Source: Clostridia bacterium (GTDB lineage: Bacteria; Bacillota; Clostridia; CAKSNL01; HGM11501). Taken from it: a DNA stretch of 50,555 nucleotides. Made by a program: the position numbers and the translations under genes. Below the pieces are notes generated by a model. That model did no database searches and was not told the origin of the DNA. It was given only the letters and a program-made list of their open reading frames with translations. Positions 15,477-24,162 of the stretch are shown here, one piece after another (within the stretch, counting starts at the first letter, position 1; each line of letters starts with the position of its first letter). The stretch covers positions 1 through 50,555 of the forward strand of contig JAFQQJ010000049.1 in the NCBI GenBank assembly GCA_017411325.1, given 5' to 3'.

Positions 15477-16469
15477 TTATTCCTCCTCTGAAGGCTCTTT
15501 GGTCGCTTCAGTTGACATTTCCGGTACAAAGAAATCCTTGTGTAATTCTCCGGAAGATTCCGCCTCCGGGTTTATTTCGGAAGACTCTTCTTTGATGGGT
15601 TCTTTGTTTTCTGCCGGAAGAGATTCCGAAAGCTTGTTAAGGTCCCGCTGCAATATGCAAAGAGCTATGGGGAAGAGCAGTACAAGGGATAAAACCATAC
15701 ATACTGTGCCGCGGTTTTTAATACCGTAATCCTTTTCGCCAAGCTCTTCGTAGCGTGTGTAATACCAGTATGCAGAATAAGGAAAGAACAGGGAAAATAG
15801 CCAGAGCTCAGAAAGAGTAGCCTTTTTGTCTAAAAATCGCTCTGTTTTAATGGCGGAAAATATACTCCATAAAACATAATAGATACTGAAGGTTACGACT
15901 GAAAGAACAAAAACCTCTCCCATTTTAACCTTAACTGCAGGATTTTTTATATCCGCATATTTTGTGAGTAAAATCAGTGATGATAAAATAAGAAGCTCTG
16001 CTGTTATTCTGCCGGATGTGAGTAAAAGAACTATCCATGCTATGAAAAGAGCAGGAAAAATTATTTTAGTGCTTTTTATTATATTAAAAGAATATAAGGC
16101 TAAAAGAAGATATGCCGCTGCCGGAAGCAAAAGCATAATAAAATGCAAAAACTCTGCAAGAATATTTGGGGTATAGTAATATAAGCCGGAGTATGATGAA
16201 GCATACAGGTAATATACGGCATACAAAAATGACTGAAGGCAAAGAAGTATGCTGCTTACAGAAATGAATTTCTTGCCCGAAGCAAAAATGCCAAGAAGCA
16301 ACATAAGTGCTGACAGAAATATTAAAAGTGCCGAGGAAAACAAAAAGAAGCTGTTAGCCGAAAGGGGATATCTGTCAGCTACATAGAAAATATTACTGAG
16401 TCCTGAGATGAGTGCAACAGCTGAAAAGATAACCGATAAAGTAATATTGCAATTTTTAAATTTAGACAT
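15477..16469 (-). CDS. Polytopic membrane protein, unknown function
   Basis: A 330-residue protein with about eight to nine hydrophobic segments between residues 10 and 280, then a hydrophilic acidic tail of about 50 residues rich in Glu, Ser and Pro (for example EEPSE-like and SSEINPEAESSGEL runs). I recognise no family. ATG at 16469 is chosen because AGAAGG lies nine bases before it; the ATG at 16478 touches that site. It lies between an ADP-ribosylglycohydrolase gene and pgsA on one transcript, and the acidic tail overlaps the pgsA ribosome-binding site. A role in envelope biology is only a guess. Confidence 0.65.
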   Translation of the reverse strand: MSKFKNCNITLSVIFSAVALISGLSNIFYVADRYPLSANSFFLFSSALLIFLSALMLLLGIFASGKKFISVSSILLCLQSFLYAVYYLYASSYSGLYYYTPNILAEFLHFIMLLLPAAAYLLLALYSFNIIKSTKIIFPALFIAWIVLLLTSGRITAELLILSSLILLTKYADIKNPAVKVKMGEVFVLSVVTFSIYYVLWSIFSAIKTERFLDKKATLSELWLFSLFFPYSAYWYYTRYEELGEKDYGIKNRGTVCMVLSLVLLFPIALCILQRDLNKLSESLPAENKEPIKEESSEINPEAESSGELHKDFFVPEMSTEATKEPSEEE

Positions 16470-16496
16470 ATAAATCATCCTTCTGTTATAAATAAC

Positions 16497-17594
16497 TTAA
16501 TGTATGCGTGTGTCGCATTTTATGTATTTTCTGTTCCAGCCTTCGTTGAAATCAATATCATCGGGACATCCGGTAAACAAATCGGTGGCGAGTTCCTCAA
16601 GCTCAGAGCGGAGCTCCAGATTTTCAAGATAATAGTCGGGAACAGCATCTATTCCGAGATATGCCCCCATTATGCTTCCGGTGATAAGCCCTGTGGAATT
16701 GCTGTCACCGCTGTGGTTAACTGCGGCAACAATGGCCTTTTCGAAACTGTTCTGATATTTTAAGCTGCAGTATACTCCGATTGCGAGAGCTTCTTCTGCT
16801 AAAAGACCGGAGCCTCCGAGACGGCGGATAGCATCGGTATCGTCAATTTCACGGCCGGCAAGCTTTACAGCTCTTTCTATAAGGTCTATAAGCTCCTGAG
16901 TTTCGGGATAGGTTTCCTTGGTGCCGTCTAAAGTATCAAGACAGTCATAAACGATATTGTACAGGTTTTCGTCTGTGTGTGCGGCATTGTTGATTATGTG
17001 AACCATTGCAGCAGCACTTACAAAGCCCAAAGGATGTCCGTGTGTTATTGCGGCAGACTTTGCGCCGATAAGGTCTATTCTTTCGGTTCCGTATTCTTCC
17101 TTGTCAAAGTAAAGACCGATGGGGGCAACCCTCATCATTCCGCCGCAGCCTTTGCTGGAATTAAGCCTGCTTTCAAGCGTTCCCATAACTCCGCTGGAAA
17201 GAGCATATAAACAAGTGTTTCCGGGTGCTCTTTTTGACTGAAGTGTTCTTAAATGATAAATCCAGCTTATGATATCTTCATCCTTGAAAAGGGATGGCAT
17301 CTGTGTTCTGAGCCAGTCCTTGTAAGCTTTATGTATGTAGTGGCAAACAGGAGCCATTACACCCTTTACCCTTTCGCGGGTGGCACCGAAAAGGATTCCG
17401 TTTGCGGTAAACATAGTCATCTGAGTACCATCGGAAATAAGTGCTTTTCCGTCCTTAAGCTCATAACGGGTTATGCCGTTTTCACCATATTTTTTTCTTA
17501 TTTCGTCCAGACTTTTGAACTCAACGGCATAGCCTAAAGCGTCACCTGCCGCTCCGCCCAAAAGACAGCCTTTGAATTTTCTCAATTCCCTCAT
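16497..17594 (-). CDS. ADP-ribosylglycohydrolase family protein
   Basis: A 365-residue soluble all-helical protein of the DraG/ARH family, whose members remove ADP-ribose from proteins or split related compounds with two metal ions. The landmarks are FKGCLLGGAAGDALGYAVEF at the N-terminus, ALISDGTQMTMFTA near residue 50, KGCGGMMRVAPIGL, THGHPLGFVSAA, and NHSGDSNSTGLITGSIMGAY near 290. In the classical family the metal motifs are SDDTxM and GDxDT/S. Here the second Asp of the first is Gly and the second Asp of the other is Asn, so metal binding may differ. First gene of the transcript to pgsA. Confidence 0.85.
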   Translation of the reverse strand: MRELRKFKGCLLGGAAGDALGYAVEFKSLDEIRKKYGENGITRYELKDGKALISDGTQMTMFTANGILFGATRERVKGVMAPVCHYIHKAYKDWLRTQMPSLFKDEDIISWIYHLRTLQSKRAPGNTCLYALSSGVMGTLESRLNSSKGCGGMMRVAPIGLYFDKEEYGTERIDLIGAKSAAITHGHPLGFVSAAAMVHIINNAAHTDENLYNIVYDCLDTLDGTKETYPETQELIDLIERAVKLAGREIDDTDAIRRLGGSGLLAEEALAIGVYCSLKYQNSFEKAIVAAVNHSGDSNSTGLITGSIMGAYLGIDAVPDYYLENLELRSELEELATDLFTGCPDDIDFNEGWNRKYIKCDTRIH

Positions 17595-17627
17595 TAAAAT
17601 CTCTGCCTTTCTATGGGTAACAGAACC

Positions 17628-17656
17628 ATTTTATCAAAAAAAAGTCGATTTTACAA
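17628..17656 (-). promoter_or_regulatory. Putative promoter for the ADP-ribosylglycohydrolase operon
   Basis: On the minus strand TTGTAA (17656-17651), a 17-base spacer, and TAAAAT (17633-17628), 34 bases before the start codon. The remaining 17657-17739 is T-rich on the plus strand with a short GTGA/TCAC hairpin that could terminate dinB transcripts weakly. Confidence 0.5.
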
Positions 17657-17739
17657 GGGAAATTTTCGGGATTTTTTGTTTTTTTGTGATTTTTTTCACG
17701 AAAAAACACTTTTTATACTAATTGTAGTATTTTGGCGTG

Positions 17740-18942
17740 TTATTCCCTTGTATTTTTTTTGTTTTCCGCAAACATATTTCCGGCACGGAAAACCAGGCTG
17801 TCTCCGAATTTCTGCTTTATGGCATCCATGGCGGCATCAACCTTTTCGTGCTTTTCGCTTTTTTCTTCTTCATCGAAGATGGAAAGCTGAGACGGAGAGT
17901 CTGTATCCGACAGTGACGCAGCAGTAACGGTAAGCATCCTTACCGGTTTGCCGGCTTCCCAGCGCGTATTGAAAAGAGAAAGGCATTCGGTTGCTATGTT
18001 ATGGAGAGCATTGGTTGGAGTAATGCCCTTCTGTCTGGTGATTGTGTTAAAGTCTTTATCCCGTATCGTGAGCTGTACCGTTGAACATTTCAGCCTGTGT
18101 GCCCGAAGTTTTTCTGCAACGGTGTCAGACAAGGAATAGATGGCAGTTTTAATCTCTTCTGCCGTGGTGAGATCGTGGGGGAAGGTGGTGCCGCTGCCGA
18201 TGGATTTCACCTCACGCTCGTCAAGATAGGACTTTACAGGATCGGAATCAAGCCCCTTCGCGTAAAGCGAAAGCATTTTTCCGTGCTTTCCGAAGCGCTC
18301 GGATAAAAGTCTTTCATCGGCTGAAGCTATATCACCTATGGTGTTTATGCCCAGAGCCTTAAGTCCCATAGCGGTGTTTCTTCCTACATATAAAAGCATA
18401 TCACAGGGAAGATGGTATATTTTTTCCCTGTAATTATCTTCGGATAAAACCGTAACCGCATCGGGCTTTTTTAAATCGCTGCCAAGCTTTGCGAAAACCT
18501 TGTTGAAGGAAACTCCGACGGAAATGGTGATGCCGATTTCCTTTTTTACACGCTCTTTAATTATGTGGGCAATTTCTTCTCCGCTTCCGAAAAGCTTTAA
18601 GCTTCCCGTAACATCAAGCCAGGATTCATCAATTCCGAATTTTTCCACCTGCTCCGTATAGTCGCGGTAAATGGCATTTACTCTTTCGGAATACTCTTCG
18701 TATATATCGTGATGGGGAGGGACGATTGTAAGATTGGGACACTTTTTAAGTGCCGAGCCTATGGTTTCTGCCGTTACTATACCGAACTTTTTTGCGGATT
18801 CGTTTTTTGCGAGGATTATTCCGTGGCGGTTTTCCCTGCTTCCGCCCACAGCCATGGGAATATACTTAAGGGACGGATTTAGTGCACATTCAACCGATGC
18901 ATAAAAACCGTTACAGTCGCAGTGAAGTATTGTTCTTGCCAC
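17740..18942 (-). CDS. dinB: Y-family DNA polymerase IV
   Basis: A 400-residue translesion polymerase. Catalytic residues are Asp9 in LHCDCNGFYASVE and Asp105-Glu106 in FGIDESWLD. Palm, fingers, thumb (IGDIASADERLLSERFGKHG) and little finger (KSIGSGTTFPHDL) are all present. Residues 352-357, QLSIFD, match the beta-clamp binding motif, and a 40-residue tail follows. I choose GTG at 18942 because AAGGAGG lies at proper distance; the GTG at 18951 overlaps that site. A sigma-A type promoter stands upstream, and I saw no LexA box. The family helps bypass DNA lesions with low fidelity. Confidence 0.93.
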   Translation of the reverse strand: MARTILHCDCNGFYASVECALNPSLKYIPMAVGGSRENRHGIILAKNESAKKFGIVTAETIGSALKKCPNLTIVPPHHDIYEEYSERVNAIYRDYTEQVEKFGIDESWLDVTGSLKLFGSGEEIAHIIKERVKKEIGITISVGVSFNKVFAKLGSDLKKPDAVTVLSEDNYREKIYHLPCDMLLYVGRNTAMGLKALGINTIGDIASADERLLSERFGKHGKMLSLYAKGLDSDPVKSYLDEREVKSIGSGTTFPHDLTTAEEIKTAIYSLSDTVAEKLRAHRLKCSTVQLTIRDKDFNTITRQKGITPTNALHNIATECLSLFNTRWEAGKPVRMLTVTAASLSDTDSPSQLSIFDEEEKSEKHEKVDAAMDAIKQKFGDSLVFRAGNMFAENKKNTRE

Positions 18943-18968
18943 GAAAATCACCTCCTTGTTATTTTCTT

Positions 18969-18997
18969 ATTATATCAGCTTTTGATTCTGTTTTCAA
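18969..18997 (-). promoter_or_regulatory. dinB promoter
   Basis: On the minus strand TTGAAA (18997-18992), a 17-base spacer, and a perfect TATAAT (18974-18969), 27 bases before the chosen dinB start. Confidence 0.75.
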
Positions 18998-19045
18998 GTA
19001 TTATAAAAATGTTGTTTTTCTGAAAGTTTATATTGATTTTTTATA

Positions 19046-19074
19046 TTGACAGTTTTATCTTTGGATGTTAATAT
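19046..19074 (+). promoter_or_regulatory. Promoter of the cobalamin riboswitch transcript
   Basis: TTGACA at 19046-19051, a 17-base spacer, and TAATAT at 19069-19074. Transcription would begin near 19081, just before the aptamer. Confidence 0.78.
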
Positions 19075-19092
19075 AAATGAAAATAAATATTG

Positions 19093-19278
19093 CACTTTGG
19101 TGTGTCTGTTATACCGTATGGGTATGATGGGTGAAAAGGGAATCCGGTCAGACTCCGGAACGATACCAGTCGCTGTAAGCGTCCGCATAATCCGTCGGCG
19201 AAAGCCGGTCATTGGGAAACTGAGAAGGCAGGGTTATGCATTTTGAGGCGCAAAGTCAGAAGACCTGCACCGATGCTT
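19093..19278 (+). ncRNA. Cobalamin (B12) riboswitch aptamer
   Basis: The conserved cobalamin aptamer core is clear: GGTGAAAAGGGAATCCGG at 19131-19148, then ACTCCGGAACGATACCAG, then CGCTGTAAGCG (around 19171-19182), and the B12 box GTCAGAAGACCTGC at 19256-19269. The ends TTGGTG and CACCGA close the aptamer. In this RNA family the bound cobalamin turns expression off. Here a terminator follows about 105 bases later, so control by transcription attenuation is likely. It stands before the surface and ECF transporter genes at 19503-28399 and is the strongest evidence that this operon concerns B12. Confidence 0.93.
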
Positions 19279-19321
19279 CTCCGTACGTGCTTTTGCATAG
19301 GAGTGGTGATTTTGCCGGGCA

Positions 19322-19418
19322 TTTTCCGTTTTTCGGAAAAGGCTTTGCTTTGCATTGGCAAAAAGTGCAGACACAGAAACGCTGCTGTGGTAATTTTTAA
19401 TTACCACGGCTTTTTTGT
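19322..19418 (+). terminator. Riboswitch expression platform and terminator
   Basis: The terminator stem is GCTGTGGTAATT (from 19384) and AATTACCACGGC followed by TTTTTTG. A smaller hairpin TTTTCCG/CGGAAAA at 19322-19340 lies between aptamer and terminator and could take part in an alternative fold. Confidence 0.85.
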
Positions 19419-19502
19419 TTTCTGTTATAAAAGGAGGTGCAAAAGAAAAAATAACGACGCTTTACTTAAAGATAATATGACAAAAAAGAAAGGATAGTAA
19501 AA

Positions 19503-22500
19503 ATGAAAATTAAAAAAGCGTTATGCCTGCTTTTATCACTGGTTATGATATTGGCTATGGCACCTTCGGCAATATTTTCAGCTGAAGAAAATGAAACAAC
19601 CGAAGAAATTAAGGTTTATATGACAGTAGTAAATAAGGATGTTATTGCTTCTGACAATGACGGAAATATAATGGCAAACCGTGAACTTACGGTTTCGGAC
19701 ATTGACGAAGACGGAAAATTCACCTTCCACGAAGCATTAATCGCTGCACATAAGGAATATAACAGCGAAGAAGGCTACGATGCAGGAAGCGGAAATGGAG
19801 TAAGCGTTGTAAAGCTCTGGGGAATTGATTCGTATAACAACCTGTTTTTTATAAATGATGTGGGAATTCCCGGTGGAGTTGGAAGTGATGAGGTAAAAGA
19901 CGGGGATTTCCTTACAACATCAATATGTCAGGATAGCAAATACTACGGTGACCGTTATACCTTCTTTGATAAAAAGGAAGTTACTGCTATCGAAAACGAG
20001 GAATTTACCCTTAAAATAAAGGGCTTCTGGGGAATGGCTTCTGAAGGAGACGACCTTTTGCCAAAGCCTTTTGAAGGACTTTCCCTCTGCACCTGGGAAG
20101 ATGGCGAACTTAAAGAGATTGAAGGAAAAGTGACAGACGAAGACGGTAATGTAAATCTTTCCTTTTCCGAAGCGGGGACGTATTATGTTACTGCAAAAGG
20201 AACGGTAAAAGCAATGGTTACCGACTGGTGGACAATGAAGGAGGTCGAGGCAGAATGCCCTATCATAGCACCTTTGTGTAAAGTTGTTGTCGGCAATTCA
20301 GAAGGCGGCAGCGGAGATAACGAATCCGATGAAGATGATGAAGAAGACGAAGGCGGAAGTTTAGAACCCTCTTTACTTAAGCTTTTTACGGCAGAAGTTG
20401 AAGGAGATATATATCCCGATTTTGCCCCTGATGTTTATTCATACAGTATAATCGGGGAATACGGAGCTTCCCCACCTATTATGATTTTTAAAACCGATAA
20501 GGAAGCTTTGGTAAAGGTAAACGGAGAAGAAAAGGAAAGTAATGACGGGGTTTATGAAGTTAAGCTTTCTGATGAGCTCAATGAAATTTCTTTATACGGC
20601 GAAGATGAATCTGATGCAACTGTTTACAAATTTTACTATGTAAGTAAAGTTTCTCCTCTTGTTCCCGACAAGGTTGTTGAAGCTGTATATATCGGAGGAC
20701 AGTATCAGGGAACATATGATGCATCACCTGAACTGACCCTTGGCGGAGTTTTAGGCTCGCTTGGTAATTTCGGAGGATATATCACCTATTATTATGAGGA
20801 GCCGATTACTGATAATCCGAACAATATGTACGGCGTGGATTTATATGTTTTCGGAAACGGCTATGAAACTGATGATGCATCTATGGCAGAACCGGGACAG
20901 GTTTATGTTTCGGAAGACGGTGAAACCTGGTATGCCCTTGCGGGAAGCGAGCATTATGAGGATAAGGCTTTATGGGACTATGAAATAACCTATAAAAAGG
21001 GCGAGGATGGAAAGGCTTACTGGACGGATAATTACGGCAATGAAATGCTTACATCTGCCGCAAAGGCGTGGCCTGCAAAGGAAAAGTACCCCTTAAATCC
21101 CTTTGCTGAAGATGATACATATACCTTCAAGGGAGTTTTGCTTAAGGAAAGAGGCGGCAGCATAACCGGTGACGGAACGAACGGAAGCCTTTCTGCACTC
21201 ACTTCCTTTGGCTACGTTGATTATTATGCGGGAGGAACTTTAGAAAACGGAATGGCTTCTGATGTTAATCCTTATGTCGAAAAGCCCACAAAGTCAAATG
21301 GTTTTGATATAGCCTGGGCGGTTGATGGTGCAGGCAATCCTGTTGATGTAAGCGGAAAAGAGTTCCATTATGTTAAAGTTACAACCGCATCCAATATATG
21401 GACGGGAACATTCGGTGAAAAATCAGCAGAAGTAAGCCTTGTAGTAAAAACAAATCAGAAAGATGATATTGTCGGAAAAACAGAGACACCTGAAAGCATC
21501 GTTATAACAGACGGAACGAAGGAAATTAATGTTGAATTAGCTGAAGGAAAAAATATTTACAATGTTGACACGGGAGATATGAAAAACATTTCTGTAAAAA
21601 TTCCTTCGGCAAAAGATGACGACAACATTTATATAAATAACAAACGAATAACAAACAAGGATAGTGCAGATGGATTTGCTGTAACTAAAGAAAGCGAAAC
21701 TTTAATAAGAGTTATAGTGCAAAACGGAGAAAAGGAACCCTACATTGTTCTTTTGAAACTTACGGGAAGTGCTGAAAAAATTGAAGCTCTCGTAGAAGGA
21801 ATTGATGTATATGCCGATGGTAAAATAAAGAAGGCCGAAACAAAAGACGGCAAAAGCTATAAATTAACTGTCGGAAGTAAAGTAAGCAAAGTTTCAATAA
21901 ATCCCATTGCAAAATACGGAACCGTATTTACGGTAAACGGTGAAGAACTTGCTTTAGACTATGAACTTTCATACGGAAAAAATACGTTTGTTATTTCGGT
22001 AGAATACGAAGGAAAAACAGAAAACGTTGAACTTAATATAACCCGAGAGAAAAAATCCTCATCCTCGGCTGAATCGGACGGTAAAATTTCAGTAAGCTTA
22101 ACTCTTTACGGAGATGAAGTTCACGGAGAAGGAGAAGAGCATACATACACAAAAAACAAAAAAGAACTTCCCGTATGGATTACAAAGACGAGCTATAAGG
22201 TTGATAAAGGAACCACGGTGTTAGAATTGCTTGAAACGGCATTGGAGGCTTCTGATTACACATGGACTAACGAGACCGGAGACTATATATCTGAAATAAA
22301 CGGACTTCATGAGATGGACAACGGTGCTTTATCGGGATGGATTTATAATGTTAACGGAAAATATCCCAATAAAGGAATGTCTGATTATAAGGTTAAGAAC
22401 GGAGACAAAATCGTTGTACACTATACCGATGATTTTACAAAAGAAAAGGATGCCGTAAAAGGGACTTCGTCGGTAACATCTTCCAAAGATAAAAAGGAAG

Positions 22501-23096
22501 AAGAAAAGAAGCCTGAAAAGGAAAAGAGAGAATTCAGCAAAGATACCTTCAGCGATGTTTCTGAAGAAAGCCCCTACTTTGAAGCGATAAAGTTTGTGTA
22601 TGAAAATTCTTTGATGAACGGAAGCGATAAAGGCTTTGAGCCGGAAGGAAAAATAACAAGAGCTATGCTTGTGACAGTTCTCTACAGATTTTCTAATGAA
22701 AAGGCTGTAATGAAATACTCGTTTGACGACGTTTCTCCCTCGGCGTGGTATGCGGAAAGTGTTTCATGGGCAACGGAAAAAGGTATTGTAAACGGAGTTG
22801 GAAACGGACGATTTAATCCTGAAGAATTTATCACGAGGGAACAGATGGCGACGGTTATCTTTCGCTATCTTAAAAATGAAGGATATATATTTGAAACTTC
22901 AGATGAAATTGATTCTTATACCGATTTTGGTGAAATAAGTTCATGGGCAAAAGAAGCTTTTTCTTACGCTGTGAATAAGGGTATCGTTAAAACGACAGAA
23001 AATAACGAATTATTACCGAAAGAAGCAGCATCAAGAGCAGAAGCTGCATATATCATAATGGGCTTACCTGAGGTATCAAAGGTAATTAAGGAGTGA
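19503..23096 (+). CDS. SLH-anchored surface protein with DUF4430 (transcobalamin-like) domain
   Basis: A 1197-residue exported protein, signal peptide 1-26 (ending AIFSA). Residues about 30-255 are a beta-rich region that may itself be DUF4430-like. An acidic linker (EDDEEDE, near 277) leads to a cadherin-like beta-sandwich (about 290-380). A large module at about 395-650 contains PGQVYVSEDGETWYALAGSE. Another beta-sandwich part follows. The C-terminal DUF4430 domain is at about 860-980, with GALSGWIYNVNGKYPNKGMS and the closing VKNGDKIVVHYT. Three SLH repeats (about 1015-1195; FSDVSEESPYFEAIKF, FDDVSPSAWYAESVSW, YTDFGEISSWAKEAFS) should hold it to the cell wall. It is the first gene after the cobalamin riboswitch, so I infer a surface B12-capture protein. 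Confidence 0.85.
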   Translation: MKIKKALCLLLSLVMILAMAPSAIFSAEENETTEEIKVYMTVVNKDVIASDNDGNIMANRELTVSDIDEDGKFTFHEALIAAHKEYNSEEGYDAGSGNGVSVVKLWGIDSYNNLFFINDVGIPGGVGSDEVKDGDFLTTSICQDSKYYGDRYTFFDKKEVTAIENEEFTLKIKGFWGMASEGDDLLPKPFEGLSLCTWEDGELKEIEGKVTDEDGNVNLSFSEAGTYYVTAKGTVKAMVTDWWTMKEVEAECPIIAPLCKVVVGNSEGGSGDNESDEDDEEDEGGSLEPSLLKLFTAEVEGDIYPDFAPDVYSYSIIGEYGASPPIMIFKTDKEALVKVNGEEKESNDGVYEVKLSDELNEISLYGEDESDATVYKFYYVSKVSPLVPDKVVEAVYIGGQYQGTYDASPELTLGGVLGSLGNFGGYITYYYEEPITDNPNNMYGVDLYVFGNGYETDDASMAEPGQVYVSEDGETWYALAGSEHYEDKALWDYEITYKKGEDGKAYWTDNYGNEMLTSAAKAWPAKEKYPLNPFAEDDTYTFKGVLLKERGGSITGDGTNGSLSALTSFGYVDYYAGGTLENGMASDVNPYVEKPTKSNGFDIAWAVDGAGNPVDVSGKEFHYVKVTTASNIWTGTFGEKSAEVSLVVKTNQKDDIVGKTETPESIVITDGTKEINVELAEGKNIYNVDTGDMKNISVKIPSAKDDDNIYINNKRITNKDSADGFAVTKESETLIRVIVQNGEKEPYIVLLKLTGSAEKIEALVEGIDVYADGKIKKAETKDGKSYKLTVGSKVSKVSINPIAKYGTVFTVNGEELALDYELSYGKNTFVISVEYEGKTENVELNITREKKSSSSAESDGKISVSLTLYGDEVHGEGEEHTYTKNKKELPVWITKTSYKVDKGTTVLELLETALEASDYTWTNETGDYISEINGLHEMDNGALSGWIYNVNGKYPNKGMSDYKVKNGDKIVVHYTDDFTKEKDAVKGTSSVTSSKDKKEEEKKPEKEKREFSKDTFSDVSEESPYFEAIKFVYENSLMNGSDKGFEPEGKITRAMLVTVLYRFSNEKAVMKYSFDDVSPSAWYAESVSWATEKGIVNGVGNGRFNPEEFITREQMATVIFRYLKNEGYIFETSDEIDSYTDFGEISSWAKEAFSYAVNKGIVKTTENNELLPKEAASRAEAAYIIMGLPEVSKVIKE

Positions 23097-23100
23097 AAGA

Positions 23101-24159
23101 ATGAAAAAAATAACAGCGCTACTACTCTGTATACTGTTAAGTATCAACTTAAGTATTGCTTTTTGTTATGATTCAAGAGTGGATTCTGCGATAGATAAAT
23201 GCGGTAATTATATCATTTCAACTGTTAAAAATCCTTCGTTTGGAATGGTTGGCGGAGAATGGGCTGTTTTTGGGCTTGCGCGGAGCGGAGTCAAAGTGCC
23301 TGACGGATATTATAATACCTATTACAATAATCTCTGCTCTTATCTTAAAGCGCATAACGGAGTATTGCACAGGGTTAAATATACAGAATATTCAAGGGCG
23401 ATAATCGCTGTTACGGCGATTGGCAAAAATCCATCGGATGTTTCGGGATACAATCTTCTTTTGCCGCTTTCTGATTTTGATAAAACGATAAAGCAGGGAA
23501 TAAACGGAGCTATATGGGCATTGATAGCACTGGATTCGGGAAATTATGCGATTGATGAAAATGTAAACGCTGTAAATCCCGCAACAAGAGAAAAATATGT
23601 TGACTATATACTTTCTAAGCAAACCTCCGAAGGAACATGGTCTTTATCCGGGGAAGGTACGGATCCGGATATTACGGCAATGGCACTTGTGGCCTTGTCA
23701 AAATATAAAAAGCGACAGGACGTTAAAGATGCTTTGACAAAAGCAATAATTAAGATGTCAGAATTACAGACTTCATCCGGAGGATATATTACTGAAGGGA
23801 CAGAAAGCTCAGAGAGTTCTGCCCAAATGCTGGTAGCACTTTCTGAGCTTGGAATAAGCTATACGGATTCCCGGTTTACAAAAAACGGCAACAATCTTCT
23901 TACAAATCTTTTGTCTTTTATGTTGCCGGACGGAAGCTTTTGCCATACAAAGGCGAAAAAAGAGGCAAACCTTATGGCGACAGAGCAAGCATTTTACGCT
24001 GTTGTTTCAGTAAATCGGGCGACAAAAGGAGAAAATACGCTTTATAATATGTCGGATATTGCAAAAAAAGATAACTTGAGCTATAATGAATCATACATAT
24101 CGGTTGTTATAGAGAAATTAAAGCTGATTACAGAAGCACTGAATAGGGCAAAGGGGTAA
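23101..24159 (+). CDS. Secreted alpha/alpha-barrel protein, transcobalamin alpha-domain-like
   Basis: A 352-residue exported protein with signal peptide 1-22. The body consists of repeated helical hairpins of the prenyltransferase/squalene-cyclase type: GGEWAVFGLARSGV (about 44-57), QGINGAIWALIALDSGNY (about 139-156), GTWSLSGEGTDPDITAMALV (about 178-198) and SSESSAQMLVALSELGI (about 240-256). This fold is the alpha6/alpha6 barrel that forms the alpha domain of animal intrinsic factor and transcobalamin, and the DPDITAMALVAL segment resembles their repeats. It starts four bases after the SLH gene with AAGGAGTG and ends three bases before a DUF4430 gene. I infer B12 binding together with its neighbours. 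An enzymatic cyclase role is unlikely for an exported protein here. Confidence 0.75.
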   Translation: MKKITALLLCILLSINLSIAFCYDSRVDSAIDKCGNYIISTVKNPSFGMVGGEWAVFGLARSGVKVPDGYYNTYYNNLCSYLKAHNGVLHRVKYTEYSRAIIAVTAIGKNPSDVSGYNLLLPLSDFDKTIKQGINGAIWALIALDSGNYAIDENVNAVNPATREKYVDYILSKQTSEGTWSLSGEGTDPDITAMALVALSKYKKRQDVKDALTKAIIKMSELQTSSGGYITEGTESSESSAQMLVALSELGISYTDSRFTKNGNNLLTNLLSFMLPDGSFCHTKAKKEANLMATEQAFYAVVSVNRATKGENTLYNMSDIAKKDNLSYNESYISVVIEKLKLITEALNRAKG

Positions 24160-24162
24160 GGT

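Noticed and set aside
19243..19497. 84-codon frame within the riboswitch leader
   Set aside because: It runs over the B12 box and the terminator hairpin, so it is RNA structure and not coding.
23101..24159. Terpene cyclase or prenyltransferase enzyme
   Set aside because: The protein is exported, lies between two DUF4430 genes under a B12 riboswitch, and I see no DxDD or zinc-site motif of these enzymes.
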